64,000 nt of DNA from Pseudovibrio japonicus (GTDB lineage: Bacteria; Pseudomonadota; Alphaproteobacteria; Rhizobiales; Stappiaceae). Both the position numbers and the translations under genes were made by a program. The notes under the pieces are model-generated. The model had not been told where the DNA came from. It saw only the letters and a list, made by a program, of their open reading frames with translations, and searched no databases. The stretch lies in contig NZ_BMXE01000007.1 in assembly GCF_014651595.1 (NCBI RefSeq), forward strand, positions 225,333-289,332. Reading direction: 5' to 3'. Positions 43,367 through 52,210 of this stretch are shown one piece after another. Position 1 is the stretch's first letter, and each line of letters starts with the position of its first letter.

Positions 43367-44065
43367 TCACATTTCAACGCTGTAGTGCATGTCCTTTGTT
43401 ACAAATATGCTGGTGCGTAACTCAACGACGCGTTCCAGAATATCAAATGCCTTTCTGCGACAAACCAAAGCAGGTATGCCGGTCGCCATCTCCATGATTT
43501 CAGCAGGTTTCTTTGCCAAAGGCTCAGCGGTTATGTCATCTTTTGCGCTGATCACCACAATCGAATAAGCTTGTTGAAACAATACGTAAAGTGTGTTCGG
43601 CAACGGTCCTCGGCTATCGAGTCCCGGGAACAGGTCAGCGGATACAACGCAGTTTTCAAAACTGAGCGGCTGATTCTTGAATGATCGAAACCGATTGATA
43701 TCAAAAACGTATTTGGGCTTCCCGTACAAAGTATTTTGCTCTTTGTCTGTTGCCCGACGTTTAAGAACTGTTTGATTGACCAAGTTTGGGGTGACGGGAT
43801 TTCCGTTTTCGTCCCGCAACCGGAAAAACTTAAATAACGAGTTTTCAGGTGTCTGTAGTGTGACGAAAGATCCACGCCCTTGGCGGCGCTGAACAATGTT
43901 TTTCTTTTCCAGTTCGATAAGGGCTTTGCGCGCAGTGCCCTGGCTTACATTAAATTCCTGACCGAGCTTGAATTCATTTGGCAATTGCAAACCCGGCGGA
44001 TACTCGCCGCTTACGATCCGCTGAACAACTGCATCGAAAACAGTTAGGTACAATTTGTCACTCAA
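43367..44065 (-). CDS. GntR/HutC-type regulator with UTRA domain
   Basis: 232 residues. Winged helix at about 5-70 (VFDAVVQRIVSGEYPPGLQL, FNVSQGTARKALIELEKKNI, RRQGRGSFV). UTRA-type ligand-binding domain from about 80 to the end. It sits between the two arms of the sulfonate locus, divergent from the transporter/suy/slc arm and upstream of cuyZ-cuyA. Sulfolactate or cysteate as inducer is inference. Palindromes in the 158-base divergent region are the probable operators. Confidence 0.9.
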   Translation of the reverse strand: MSDKLYLTVFDAVVQRIVSGEYPPGLQLPNEFKLGQEFNVSQGTARKALIELEKKNIVQRRQGRGSFVTLQTPENSLFKFFRLRDENGNPVTPNLVNQTVLKRRATDKEQNTLYGKPKYVFDINRFRSFKNQPLSFENCVVSADLFPGLDSRGPLPNTLYVLFQQAYSIVVISAKDDITAEPLAKKPAEIMEMATGIPALVCRRKAFDILERVVELRTSIFVTKDMHYSVEM

Positions 44066-44100
44066 GACATTTTCCTTTTGCCAAAGGTCGGTGTATCCAT

Positions 44101-44150
44101 ATTGACTCTTATATAAGAATAACTATACAAGATAGTCAATTACGTAATTG
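44101..44150. promoter_or_regulatory. Overlapping divergent promoters with three palindromes
   Basis: Plus strand: -35 TTGACT (44102-44107), 16 bases, -10 TATACA (44124-44129). Minus strand: -35 TTGACT (complement of 44134-44139), 18 bases, -10 TATATA (44110-44115). Within this are the 10-bp palindrome CTTATATAAG (44108-44117), ACTAT-N5-ATAGT (44122-44136) and the perfect 14-bp palindrome CAATTACGTAATTG (44137-44150). These are strong candidates for binding the adjacent GntR protein, which would govern both arms at once. Confidence 0.72.
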
Positions 44151-44223
44151 CTGCATGATCAGGAATCAATAAAAATAATAATCATATCAATATCTTAGAA
44201 TAATATATTCGGGGGAGATACAT

Positions 44224-45171
44224 ATGAGGTTCAGACATATTTTTATCGCAGCCACGGTTTTGCTATCTGGCAATGCTGTTGCTCAAGATTTTCCATCAGG
44301 TTCTGTCAACTACGTCATTCCATTCAATCCAGGTGGTGAATCAGACATCACCGCGCGATTACAACAGCCCTATTTCGAAAAGCTCTATAACCAGCAACTT
44401 GTTGTTGCCTATCAACCGGGCGGTGGCGGTGCTGTCAGTTGGTCACGTCTCAATAGTCTGAAAGAAGACGGATCCACGATGATGGGCATTAACTTGCCCC
44501 ATATTGTTGTGAAACCTGAACAGGGCGATGTTGGGTTTAAGACTGACGACATTACTGCAGTTTACTGGTTCCACTACACGCCAGATGCAGTCGTTGTTAA
44601 AGCAGACAGCCCATATCAAACGCTTCAAGATCTGATTGATGACGCACAGAGTAACCCCAAAAAAGTAATCTTCTCCGGATCAGGCAAGGGAACGGCGAAC
44701 CATCTTGCTCAAGTCAACTTTGACAAGCAGACAGGAGTAAACACCACCTACGTTTCATTTAAGGGAACGAGTGCGGCAGTCACCGCTTTGCTTGGCAATA
44801 TGGTTACGGCCCAATGGGGATATACCACGGTTGGAAAAGCACAGGGCGATTCAGTCCGGCTCTTAGCTGTTGCTATGGACAATCGCCATCCTGCATTCCC
44901 GGATGTTCCAACATTCAAAGAACTTGGAATTGATATGGTGTCTGGAGCCTATCGCGGCGTTGCTGTTCCAAAAGGCGCGTCCGAGGAAACTCGCCAGCAA
45001 ATGTCCGACGCCATTGCTGCAATCAACAATGATAAGATGTTCCAACAGCAGATGATTGATGCAGGTTTTGCCATGATTGACGTTTCCTACGGTCAATCAA
45101 TGGATTCCTTCATGGCTGAGAAATCGAGTGAATACATAAGTGCCGCGCGGTCTGCAGGTATTATCGATTAG
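44224..45171 (+). CDS. slcH: TTT-family (TctC-like) binding protein, probable sulfolactate binder
   Basis: 315 residues. Signal peptide MRFRHIFIAATVLLSGNAVA-QD. Mature start DFPSGSVNYVIPFNPGGESDITAR is the TctC/Bug signature (P-F-x-P-G-G). HRHPAFPDVPTFKELG is the conserved family segment near residue 220. In Bug proteins this pocket binds carboxylates. With suyAB and slcC behind it, sulfolactate is the likely ligand, hence the SlcH-like call. GGGGGAGA precedes the ATG; a terminator-like hairpin follows the stop. Confidence 0.85.
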   Translation: MRFRHIFIAATVLLSGNAVAQDFPSGSVNYVIPFNPGGESDITARLQQPYFEKLYNQQLVVAYQPGGGGAVSWSRLNSLKEDGSTMMGINLPHIVVKPEQGDVGFKTDDITAVYWFHYTPDAVVVKADSPYQTLQDLIDDAQSNPKKVIFSGSGKGTANHLAQVNFDKQTGVNTTYVSFKGTSAAVTALLGNMVTAQWGYTTVGKAQGDSVRLLAVAMDNRHPAFPDVPTFKELGIDMVSGAYRGVAVPKGASEETRQQMSDAIAAINNDKMFQQQMIDAGFAMIDVSYGQSMDSFMAEKSSEYISAARSAGIID

Positions 45172-45178
45172 CTTTTAG

Positions 45179-45208
45179 AACGGCGTGCATGAGTTGGTGC
45201 ACGCCGTT
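45179..45208 (+). terminator. Attenuator-like hairpin between binding-protein and permease genes
   Basis: AACGGCGTGCA (45179-45189) and TGCACGCCGTT (45198-45208) form a perfect 11-bp stem with an eight-base loop, eight bases after the stop, followed by TTCTTCTCC. The T-rich tail makes partial termination plausible, so the binding protein would be made in excess. Confidence 0.65.
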
Positions 45209-45234
45209 TTCTTCTCCAATCTGCGGAATAGACG

Positions 45235-47196
45235 ATGCTTGATTTCATCTTATCGGCGGCCTCCCCATTTAACATTGTTCTGGCGCTCCTGGGGGTGACT
45301 GCAGGAACGATTATTGGATCCATTCCAGGACTAACGGCAACTATGGCTGTTGCTGTTCTCGTTCCGCTTACCTTCACAATGCCGACAGATTCCGCATTGA
45401 TCCTTATGGGGGCGATTTATACAGGAGCGATTTACGGCGGCGCTTATGCGGCGATCTTGCTCAACACACCAGGCACTCCATCAGCCATTGCAACAACATT
45501 CGACGGCTTCCCGATGGCCAAATCAGGCAAGGGTGATCTTGCTGTCTCTGTTGCTTGCCTGTCTTCCGTATTTGGTGGATTGATCGGGGCTTTGGCGTTG
45601 CTGTTTCTGGCGCCGCCCCTTGCAAAAGCAGCACTTGCATTTGGATCTACTGAATATTTCTGGCTTGCAGTTTTCGGATTGTCTTTGATTGCGGGCCTTT
45701 CAGATGGCGACTTTATAAAAGGCCTGATCGGCGCGTGTTTCGGGATCCTTCTGGCCATGATTGGGGTTTCAGAGGTAAGTGCAGAGGTCCGCTACACTTT
45801 CGGGTCCACAACGCTCATTGGCGGCGTAGAAATCGTTTCTGCATTGATCGGACTTTACTGCATCCCGGTTTTGATTGACTTGGTTGCAACACCAGATCGA
45901 CATCTGAATGTTAAACAGAACACAGCAGATTTCCGTTTAAAAGAAGCGTTTTCAATATTCCGCTTCAACAAACTAAACGCCGTGCGCAGTTCCATTATCG
46001 GAACTTTTGTTGGCGCCCTTCCTGGTGCTGGCGGATCGATTGCTGGCTTAATTGCCTATTCAGAAGCTCAGCGCACAAACAAAGCTGCTCCCAAATTTGG
46101 AACGGGTAATCCAGGCGGTATCGTTGCAACGGAGTCTGCGAACAACGCGACCGTTGGAGGTGGGTTCATACCCACTCTGGTTCTGGGTATTCCGGGCACT
46201 CCGCCAGATGCTGTCATTCTAGGTGCACTACTTGTTCAGGGCGTGCGAACCGGTCCTACGTTATTTACCGATAGTGCGAGTGTGGTTTACACTTTCATTT
46301 TCGGCTTGCTTCTTGCAACACTATTGATGTTGCCGACCGGTTTGTTGATTGGCCGCTACGCTTATAAAGCGATTGTCAAAGCACCAAAAGCTGCCTTGGT
46401 TCCACTGGTTGCCTTTATGACGGTGATTGGCAGTTTCGCAATCAGAAACAATATCTCTGATTCAATCATTATGATTGTCTTAGGGGTGATTGGATGGATC
46501 GCGTCAAAACGTGGGTTCTCTGCCTCACCGATTGTTTTGGGTCTTATCTTAGGCCGCATTGCAGAAGAGGGTTTTGTTCAAAGCTGGACGATTGGTGATG
46601 CCATGGGCAACTTGTCCGGACAGTTCTTTGGCCGGCCAATTTCTATGGTGATCATTGGCCTAACATTGGTCAGCGTTCTTTACCCGTTCATGCCGTATTT
46701 AAAAACATTGCTACTGCCGCGTGTTTTTCCTGCCGTTCTTCCGACAAGTGAAAGTAAGGCGGACGGATTCAAGGTTGGATTTGATCTATTTGGCATTGCG
46801 ATAATGGGTGCTGTTGGCCTGATATTCTATGTCCAATCAAACGACCTGAATGTAGATGCAGCTGTCTTTCCACGCACCATTGCGACTGCAATGCTGGTGT
46901 TGGTTGCTCTGGCTTTCTTAAAAACTCTGACGACCAAACAAGTAGTCGATACGCCGATTAAAGGCTCGTTGGTGCGTATGCTAAGCGTTCCGGTCGTGAT
47001 GCTTATTGCTGCATTTCTCATTCCAACCATAGGCTTTATTGGGGCAACAACAATGATGGGCTTAGTGCTCATTATCCCTGCGCAGCATGACCAATATTCC
47101 ACCAAACACAAGCTGGTTCTGATTGGCTCAGTCGCCTTTGTAATCGTCGCGTGCTGCCTTTTATTCACGCAACTTTTGGGGGTCGCGCTCCCCTAA
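45235..47196 (+). CDS. Fused TctA-TctB permease of a TTT transporter
   Basis: 653 residues. Residues 1 to about 500 are the large TctA subunit (GTIIGSIPGLTATMAVAVLVPL, LPGAGGSIAGLIAYSEAQR, LGIPGTPPDAVILGALLVQG, about 11-12 helices). Residues about 510-653 form a TctB-like small subunit with four helices (FDLFGIAIMGAVGLIFYV). TctA and TctB are normally separate genes. Secondary uptake of the ligand delivered by the TctC-like protein upstream. Corresponds functionally to SlcF/SlcG of sulfolactate loci. Confidence 0.9.
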   Translation: MLDFILSAASPFNIVLALLGVTAGTIIGSIPGLTATMAVAVLVPLTFTMPTDSALILMGAIYTGAIYGGAYAAILLNTPGTPSAIATTFDGFPMAKSGKGDLAVSVACLSSVFGGLIGALALLFLAPPLAKAALAFGSTEYFWLAVFGLSLIAGLSDGDFIKGLIGACFGILLAMIGVSEVSAEVRYTFGSTTLIGGVEIVSALIGLYCIPVLIDLVATPDRHLNVKQNTADFRLKEAFSIFRFNKLNAVRSSIIGTFVGALPGAGGSIAGLIAYSEAQRTNKAAPKFGTGNPGGIVATESANNATVGGGFIPTLVLGIPGTPPDAVILGALLVQGVRTGPTLFTDSASVVYTFIFGLLLATLLMLPTGLLIGRYAYKAIVKAPKAALVPLVAFMTVIGSFAIRNNISDSIIMIVLGVIGWIASKRGFSASPIVLGLILGRIAEEGFVQSWTIGDAMGNLSGQFFGRPISMVIIGLTLVSVLYPFMPYLKTLLLPRVFPAVLPTSESKADGFKVGFDLFGIAIMGAVGLIFYVQSNDLNVDAAVFPRTIATAMLVLVALAFLKTLTTKQVVDTPIKGSLVRMLSVPVVMLIAAFLIPTIGFIGATTMMGLVLIIPAQHDQYSTKHKLVLIGSVAFVIVACCLLFTQLLGVALP

Positions 47197-47230
47197 TTAC
47201 TTAACCTCAAAGCAGATGAAAGGGTCTGTA

Positions 47231-47518
47231 ATGGATCATCCGCATTTATTGGTTCACGACAAAGAGGACAACGTTGGTGTTGTTGTTGTCGAGGATTTGA
47301 AAGCCAACACAGAAATGCTCTGTGTCGTCACCGCTGACAATTCAGATTTCAGGCTGGTCGTGAAGTCTGACATTCCGATTGGCCACAAGGTTGCTCTGAG
47401 TGATTTGTCAGAAGGCCAGACGGTGACGAAGTACGGTGAGGACATTGGCCGAATAGTTGCGCCTGTTGCCGTTGGCGAACACGTTCACACCCATAATTGC
47501 AAAACTAAACGGTGGTAA
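47231..47518 (+). CDS. suyA: (2R)-Sulfolactate sulfo-lyase, small subunit
   Basis: 95 residues from the ATG at 47231 with AAAGGG six bases upstream; an ATG at 47216 is less likely. A single SAF domain like the N-terminal part of altronate dehydratase UxaA ([50 protein letters not shown]). Small size fits SuyA, whose complex with SuyB converts (R)-sulfolactate to pyruvate and sulfite. Its stop is one base before the suyB start. Confidence 0.88.
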   Translation: MDHPHLLVHDKEDNVGVVVVEDLKANTEMLCVVTADNSDFRLVVKSDIPIGHKVALSDLSEGQTVTKYGEDIGRIVAPVAVGEHVHTHNCKTKRW

Positions 47519-47519
47519 G

Positions 47520-48698
47520 ATGTCTCAGTATAAAAACCAAACAGTAAAAGCTTGGCGCCGCGAAAATGGTCGCGTCGGCGTCCGCAATCACGTGCTAATT
47601 TTGCCAGTCGATGACATTTCAAACGCAGCTTGTGAAGCTGTTGCCAACAATGTCAAAGGGACTATGGCAATTCCTCATGCCTATGGCCGTTTGCAGTTTG
47701 GGGAAGATCTGGATCTTCATTTCCGCACCATCATTGGCACGGGCGCAAATCCAAACGTTGCAGCGGTTGTTGTGATTGGGATTGAACCGGAATGGACCAA
47801 AGTGATCGTTGATGGAATTGCCAAGACCGGCAAACCTGTGGAGGGTTTTTCCATTGAGCAGAACGGCGATTTTGAAACGATCAAGCAAGCCTCCAAAAAA
47901 GCAAAAGAATTTGTTCATTGGGCAACGGAACTGCAGAAGGAAGATTGCCCCCTATCCGATCTTTGGATTTCTACCAAGTGCGGAGAGAGCGACACAACAA
48001 CAGGTCTTTCATCTTGCCCGACTGTTGGCAATATGTATGACAAGTTGTTGCCAGATGGCATTTACGGCTGTTTTGGAGAAACCTCTGAGATCACTGGGGC
48101 AGAACATATCTGTGAGAAGCGTGCCGCAACTCCGGAAGCTGGCGCAAAGTTCATGAAAATCTGGGAAGCGTACTCCCGCGATGTGATCTTTGCGCACCAG
48201 ACCGATGACTTATCTGACAGCCAACCGACCAAGGGGAATATTCTTGGTGGTCTGACCACTATCGAAGAAAAAGCCCTGGGCAATCTTGAGAAGATTGGCA
48301 AAACGTCACGATACATCGATGCTGTCGGACCGGCAGTCGCTCCGGAAAAAGGTCCGGGTCTGTATTATATGGATACCTCCTCAGCGGCGGCTGAATGCGT
48401 GGTTTTGATGGCCGCAGCAGGTTACGTCATTCATACATTCCCAACTGGACAGGGAAATGTGGTCGGCAATCCGATTGTACCGGTCATCAAAATTTCAGGT
48501 AACCCGCGCACGCTGCGTACAATGTCTGAGCACATTGATGTGGATGTAACTGGTGTCTTGACGAGAACGCAGACCATTGACCAGGCCGGTGATGCTTTGA
48601 TTGATTCAATCATTCGCACTGCAAATGGTCGGTATACCTCTGCAGAAGCACTTGGGCACCGCGAATTTTCGATGACGAAGCTGTACAGGTCCGCCTAA
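47520..48698 (+). CDS. suyB: (2R)-Sulfolactate sulfo-lyase, large subunit
   Basis: 392 residues from the ATG at 47520, matching the roughly 42-kDa SuyB. UxaA/GarD-type catalytic domain: [20 protein letters not shown] start, [38 protein letters not shown] (cysteines that may bind Fe) and [19 protein letters not shown]. Altronate and galactarate dehydratases are homologues, but the split small/large subunit arrangement, the partner cuyA/cuyZ and slcC favour sulfolactate lyase. Sulfite released would be exported by the TauE-type protein or oxidised elsewhere. Confidence 0.88.
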   Translation: MSQYKNQTVKAWRRENGRVGVRNHVLILPVDDISNAACEAVANNVKGTMAIPHAYGRLQFGEDLDLHFRTIIGTGANPNVAAVVVIGIEPEWTKVIVDGIAKTGKPVEGFSIEQNGDFETIKQASKKAKEFVHWATELQKEDCPLSDLWISTKCGESDTTTGLSSCPTVGNMYDKLLPDGIYGCFGETSEITGAEHICEKRAATPEAGAKFMKIWEAYSRDVIFAHQTDDLSDSQPTKGNILGGLTTIEEKALGNLEKIGKTSRYIDAVGPAVAPEKGPGLYYMDTSSAAAECVVLMAAAGYVIHTFPTGQGNVVGNPIVPVIKISGNPRTLRTMSEHIDVDVTGVLTRTQTIDQAGDALIDSIIRTANGRYTSAEALGHREFSMTKLYRSA

Positions 48699-48699
48699 A

Positions 48700-49629
48700 A
48701 TGAAACGTATAGTCATAACTGAGTTTATGGCTGAAACCGCTCTCGATGATTTCGAGAGCGGTTATTCTATCCTCTATGACCCAGCCCTCGCAAACGATCG
48801 CCCAAGGTTATTGCAGGCCGTTCATGATACCGATGCGCTTATTGTGAGAAATAAAACGGTTGTTGATCAAGAGCTCCTCAATGCAGCCCCCAAGTTGAAA
48901 GTAGTTGGCCGGCTTGGTGTTGGTCTTGATAATTTTGATCTGATTGCCTGTCAGAAGCGCAAGGTTCAAGTCAAAGCCGCAACAGGGGCAAATGCTCACG
49001 CGGTCGCAGAATACGTGATTGGCGCGGTTTTAACTCTGCAGCGCAATGTGGTGTTTGCCAAGCACCTAATGCTTTCCGGCAACTGGCCTCGTGAGAGCCT
49101 GTCGATGGGCAACGAAATCCAAAAGACGACCATGGGATTTATTGGCTTTGGTAACATTGCAAAAACAGTTGCGGAAAAGGCTCGTGCACTTGGAATGAAA
49201 ACTATCGCATATGACCCGTATTTGGCGCCAAATGATGAAGGCTGGCAAACAACGAGGCGATGCAAGCTGAATGAGGTTTTCAGGGAGGCAGATGCCCTAA
49301 GCTTGCACGTTCCACTGACCGATGAAACACGGCATATGGTGAATGAGGAAAAGCTTGATTTAATGAAGACCAATGCGGTCTTGATCAATACCGCACGTGG
49401 TGGTGTGGTTGATGAAGGCGCTTTGGTTAGAAAGTTGAAAGACCTTAGCTTGACGGGCGCGGCCTTAGATGTTTTCGAAAACGAGCCTTTAACTTACGGC
49501 AACGCATCCATCTTTGATGATTGCCCCAACTTGATTTTAACACCGCATATTGCAGGCGTGACGGTACAATCCAATTTGCGTGTCAGCAAAATGACCGTTA
49601 AACAAGTCAAACAAGCACTCGAATTTTAA
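48700..49629 (+). CDS. slcC: (S)-Sulfolactate dehydrogenase (D-2-hydroxyacid dehydrogenase family)
   Basis: 309 residues. NAD motif G146-F-I-G149-F-G151, and the catalytic trio R233 (INTARGGVVDE), E262 (FENEP) and H283 (TPHIAG) of D-isomer 2-hydroxyacid dehydrogenases. In sulfolactate loci such an enzyme (SlcC) oxidises (S)-sulfolactate to sulfopyruvate. It starts one base after suyB, so it is in the same operon. 3-phosphoglycerate dehydrogenase-like activity is the main alternative. The (R)-sulfolactate dehydrogenase ComC, needed for racemisation, is not in the window. Confidence 0.85.
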   Translation: MKRIVITEFMAETALDDFESGYSILYDPALANDRPRLLQAVHDTDALIVRNKTVVDQELLNAAPKLKVVGRLGVGLDNFDLIACQKRKVQVKAATGANAHAVAEYVIGAVLTLQRNVVFAKHLMLSGNWPRESLSMGNEIQKTTMGFIGFGNIAKTVAEKARALGMKTIAYDPYLAPNDEGWQTTRRCKLNEVFREADALSLHVPLTDETRHMVNEEKLDLMKTNAVLINTARGGVVDEGALVRKLKDLSLTGAALDVFENEPLTYGNASIFDDCPNLILTPHIAGVTVQSNLRVSKMTVKQVKQALEF

Positions 49630-49848
49630 GTCATAAAGCTGGACTGCCTAAGAAGGTCGTAGGGCCTCCATTTCAGTTTTTCTCTGCGGCTTCTCGAGCG
49701 CTTGCCGTCCAAGAGCGTCACTGGCAATGCCAAGTTGAATAGCATGCGTTCTGTGCATAGATAAACTAGTAACTCATCGACTTGTTTCCTGAGGGAAGGA
49801 TGCTGCCGCGCAATACCTCCTGGCAAGCTGCACGCTTGTCTTCGTCAT

Positions 49849-50793
49849 TCAGCCATCGCTCACGTTCTTACGGCGCGTTTTTTGCGCAATAATCGCTCCT
49901 CGATGCTGAATTACCTTTGCTGCGATGGAATGCGCGGCTGTGGCTGCCTCAGAGGGGGAGCGGCCGAGTAAGCGTGCGCCTACATAGCCTGCGGCGAAGG
50001 AATCTCCTGCTCCTGTGGTGTCGATAGGGGTGATGTTGTCTTGAGCGGAGACATGGGTTTCATTCTTGTCCGTTAAGATCAGACAGTCTGCGCCGCCGTC
50101 TTTGACGACGACCTCTTTTGCGCCCCAAGATGCCCATTCGGCTGCGATGGTGCCGGAGGATGCAGAGTCCCACAGGGCTATGTGATCCTCTTTGGAGATC
50201 AGTGCGATATCAGCTAATTGAGCAAGCTGTTTGTTGGTTTTCCGGCAAGCGTCGGTATCTGGCCATAGGTTGGCGCGGTAGTTTGGATCGTATGCGATGA
50301 AACAGTTTTGCTTGACAGTATGCAGCGCCTCAATCAGGTTTTGCCGCTGCGTTTCGTCAAGAATTGCAAGTGAAATGCCGGAGAGATAAAGGCAATCGTA
50401 GTTGCGCAAGAGCTTTGCGATGTCGGTGGATGTCCAGCCGTCAAACATGTATCTGGAAGCTGAGGCAGAGCGCCAATAATGGAAGAAGCGCTCGCCGGAA
50501 CTGTCATTTTCGATCAAATAGAGCCCTGGAGAACGGTCCGCAATAATCTGGATAGCATCTGTGCGAATGTTCTCTTCTTCAAATGCAGCCATCATCTTGT
50601 GACTGTACGCATCCTGTCCCAGACCGGTGATGTAAGAGACGGTCAATTCATCGCTGAAGTGTCGCGCTAGATAAACCGCAGAGTTGAAGGTATCTCCAGC
50701 AAAGGCTTGCTTGAACAAACCACCCCCGGCCGGCGCGATTTCCAGCATGCATTCCCCAATGCAGGCGATTGATTTTTTTTCTGAAGGGGCCAT
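49849..50793 (-). CDS. kdgK: 2-Dehydro-3-deoxygluconokinase (PfkB family)
   Basis: 314 residues from the ATG at 50793 with AAAAGG nine bases upstream; an ATG at 50823 lacks a site. ACIGECMLEI start, FAGDTFNSAVYLAR, ERFFHYWRSASASRYMF (KDG-binding in this subfamily) and the catalytic DTTGAGDS with D264 as base. Phosphorylates KDG to KDPG in hexuronate breakdown, directly after mannonate dehydratase in the pathway. It follows the GntR gene on the same strand. Confidence 0.92.
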   Translation of the reverse strand: MAPSEKKSIACIGECMLEIAPAGGGLFKQAFAGDTFNSAVYLARHFSDELTVSYITGLGQDAYSHKMMAAFEEENIRTDAIQIIADRSPGLYLIENDSSGERFFHYWRSASASRYMFDGWTSTDIAKLLRNYDCLYLSGISLAILDETQRQNLIEALHTVKQNCFIAYDPNYRANLWPDTDACRKTNKQLAQLADIALISKEDHIALWDSASSGTIAAEWASWGAKEVVVKDGGADCLILTDKNETHVSAQDNITPIDTTGAGDSFAAGYVGARLLGRSPSEAATAAHSIAAKVIQHRGAIIAQKTRRKNVSDG

Positions 50794-50908
50794 CTGGGAG
50801 ACCTTTTTATTATTTTGCGGCATGGCGCGTAAGATTGGGGCTCTGGTGCAAAGCTTTGTTTGGGCTTAAGAACCTAGAAAACCGCTTCAATACATCACTC
50901 AGTTACTT

Positions 50909-51601
50909 TTACATCAGGCCCTCAGGACTGCCATTGCGGAGTAATCTAATTTGCTCAATGACATGCTTTCCAGCGCCATCAACATGCTTTGAAATGACTT
51001 CAACGGCTTGATCAATATCCTGTTCTCTAACCGCCTTAATAATGAGCCGATGCTCTTCAAGTATCTCTTTTTGCCGCTTCAGAGAGGTTGAGTTGGGGAA
51101 TTGCTGGCTGATAGCTGAGAGAATATCCCTGTGACGACGCCACAGCTCAAGAGCGTGTTGATTGTAGTGTTTTTTGTACATCACAAGATGGAAATCCATA
51201 TCCAGCTTGTTGTGCGCAAGGCTATCTTGAAAGTTCAGGTCTTCTATCTGGCCGCAAATTGCCTCCAGCTCTGCCAGGTCCTCGCTTGTTGCCATTTCGA
51301 CAAACCAGCTGGTCAGCTTCGGTTCAAGCAGCATTTCAATTTCGACGATGTCTCGTACGAAATTTTCGTCCATCGGACGCACACGTGCACCCCGATTGGG
51401 GGTCATGACGACAAAACCTTCACCACATAATTGCTGAAGTGCCTCGCGTACCGGATTGGTCGAGGAGCCAAACCTCTTGGCGATCTCCGTCACCTTCAAG
51501 CGGTCGTGCGGCTTCACACGGCCCAAAATTATTTCGTCCCGGAGCCTGGAATATACCGTGGTCTTTGAAGGTGGTTTTGATTCTTGTCCCTGTATGATCA
51601 T
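50909..51601 (-). CDS. FadR-subfamily GntR regulator of the hexuronate locus
   Basis: 230 residues. Winged helix at about 10-75 (LRDEIILGRVKPHDRLKVTE, FGSSTNPVREALQQLCGEGF). FCD effector domain from about 85, with D/H residues suited to metal binding (DMDFHLVMYKK, LEEHRLIIKAVREQD). Located between kdgK and the divergent ABC/manD operon. Likely responds to a uronate or KDG and represses both, as UxuR/ExuR do. Confidence 0.92.
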   Translation of the reverse strand: MIIQGQESKPPSKTTVYSRLRDEIILGRVKPHDRLKVTEIAKRFGSSTNPVREALQQLCGEGFVVMTPNRGARVRPMDENFVRDIVEIEMLLEPKLTSWFVEMATSEDLAELEAICGQIEDLNFQDSLAHNKLDMDFHLVMYKKHYNQHALELWRRHRDILSAISQQFPNSTSLKRQKEILEEHRLIIKAVREQDIDQAVEVISKHVDGAGKHVIEQIRLLRNGSPEGLM

Positions 51602-52210
51602 GGGTAAGGCTCTTGTTTGTCTCTCTTTGAAAATGTGTTGCTCATGCCGATGCCAGAGGTCGTCCTTGTTTGCTCGGCGCGTTGTGCGCCGTATCTAAGT
51701 GGCTCCGCTCCGCGTATGCAGTGGCAGAGATAATGTGCTGCAACTGCTAGTAATAAGCCTGATCGGGCCTATGCCAGTCAAGTGATGCGTGTGTCTATCA
51801 ACGGCGCCTTCAGGCTGTTGGCTGACTTGTTTGCAAGCCCCAGACACAACTGGCATGGGTAAAGTGATCTGCTCTTCCCAGTGAATGATCTGGTCTGCGC
51901 GCACTCCCGCCCCCCGGCCAGTTCGCTAATGGCTCTCTCCTGTTCTCGGTATCACGCCAGTCCCAGGAGCGTAATCCGCTCATATACCTGCATAATTTCC
52001 CCTTTCCAGCGCCGCGCTGAAATATCTGTGTGGATAATACTCAATTATATACATAGTTCCAGAAAAATAATGTACGATTTGCTCGTTATAGTACACAGAA
52101 AACGCATATTGATCTCGTTGGCTGATGATCTGGGTGGGCATCAAAGCAAATTCTGCGCTGAGTTTTGGGAAGTACAAAGGCCAGAAAATCTACCGCAAAT
52201 CACGGAGTCG
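51602..52210. other. Control region between GntR gene and uronate ABC operon
   Basis: 609 bases. An open frame runs on in phase with the downstream binding protein but lacks a start site and has non-coding composition. The last 200 bases are AT-rich (TTATATACATAG near 52044, TTATAGTACACAG near 52087) and probably hold the ABC promoter and GntR sites, but I cannot assign an exact operator. Confidence 0.4.

Noticed and set aside
49630..49848. Possible gene or transposase remnant between slcC and kdgK
   Set aside because: A 66-codon minus-strand frame shows some basic residues, but I could match nothing and saw no terminal repeats.
51881..52210. N-terminal extension of the family-5 binding protein
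   Set aside because: The frame is open, but the upstream 110 codons precede the signal peptide and include the promoter-like AT-rich region, so they are unlikely to be translated.
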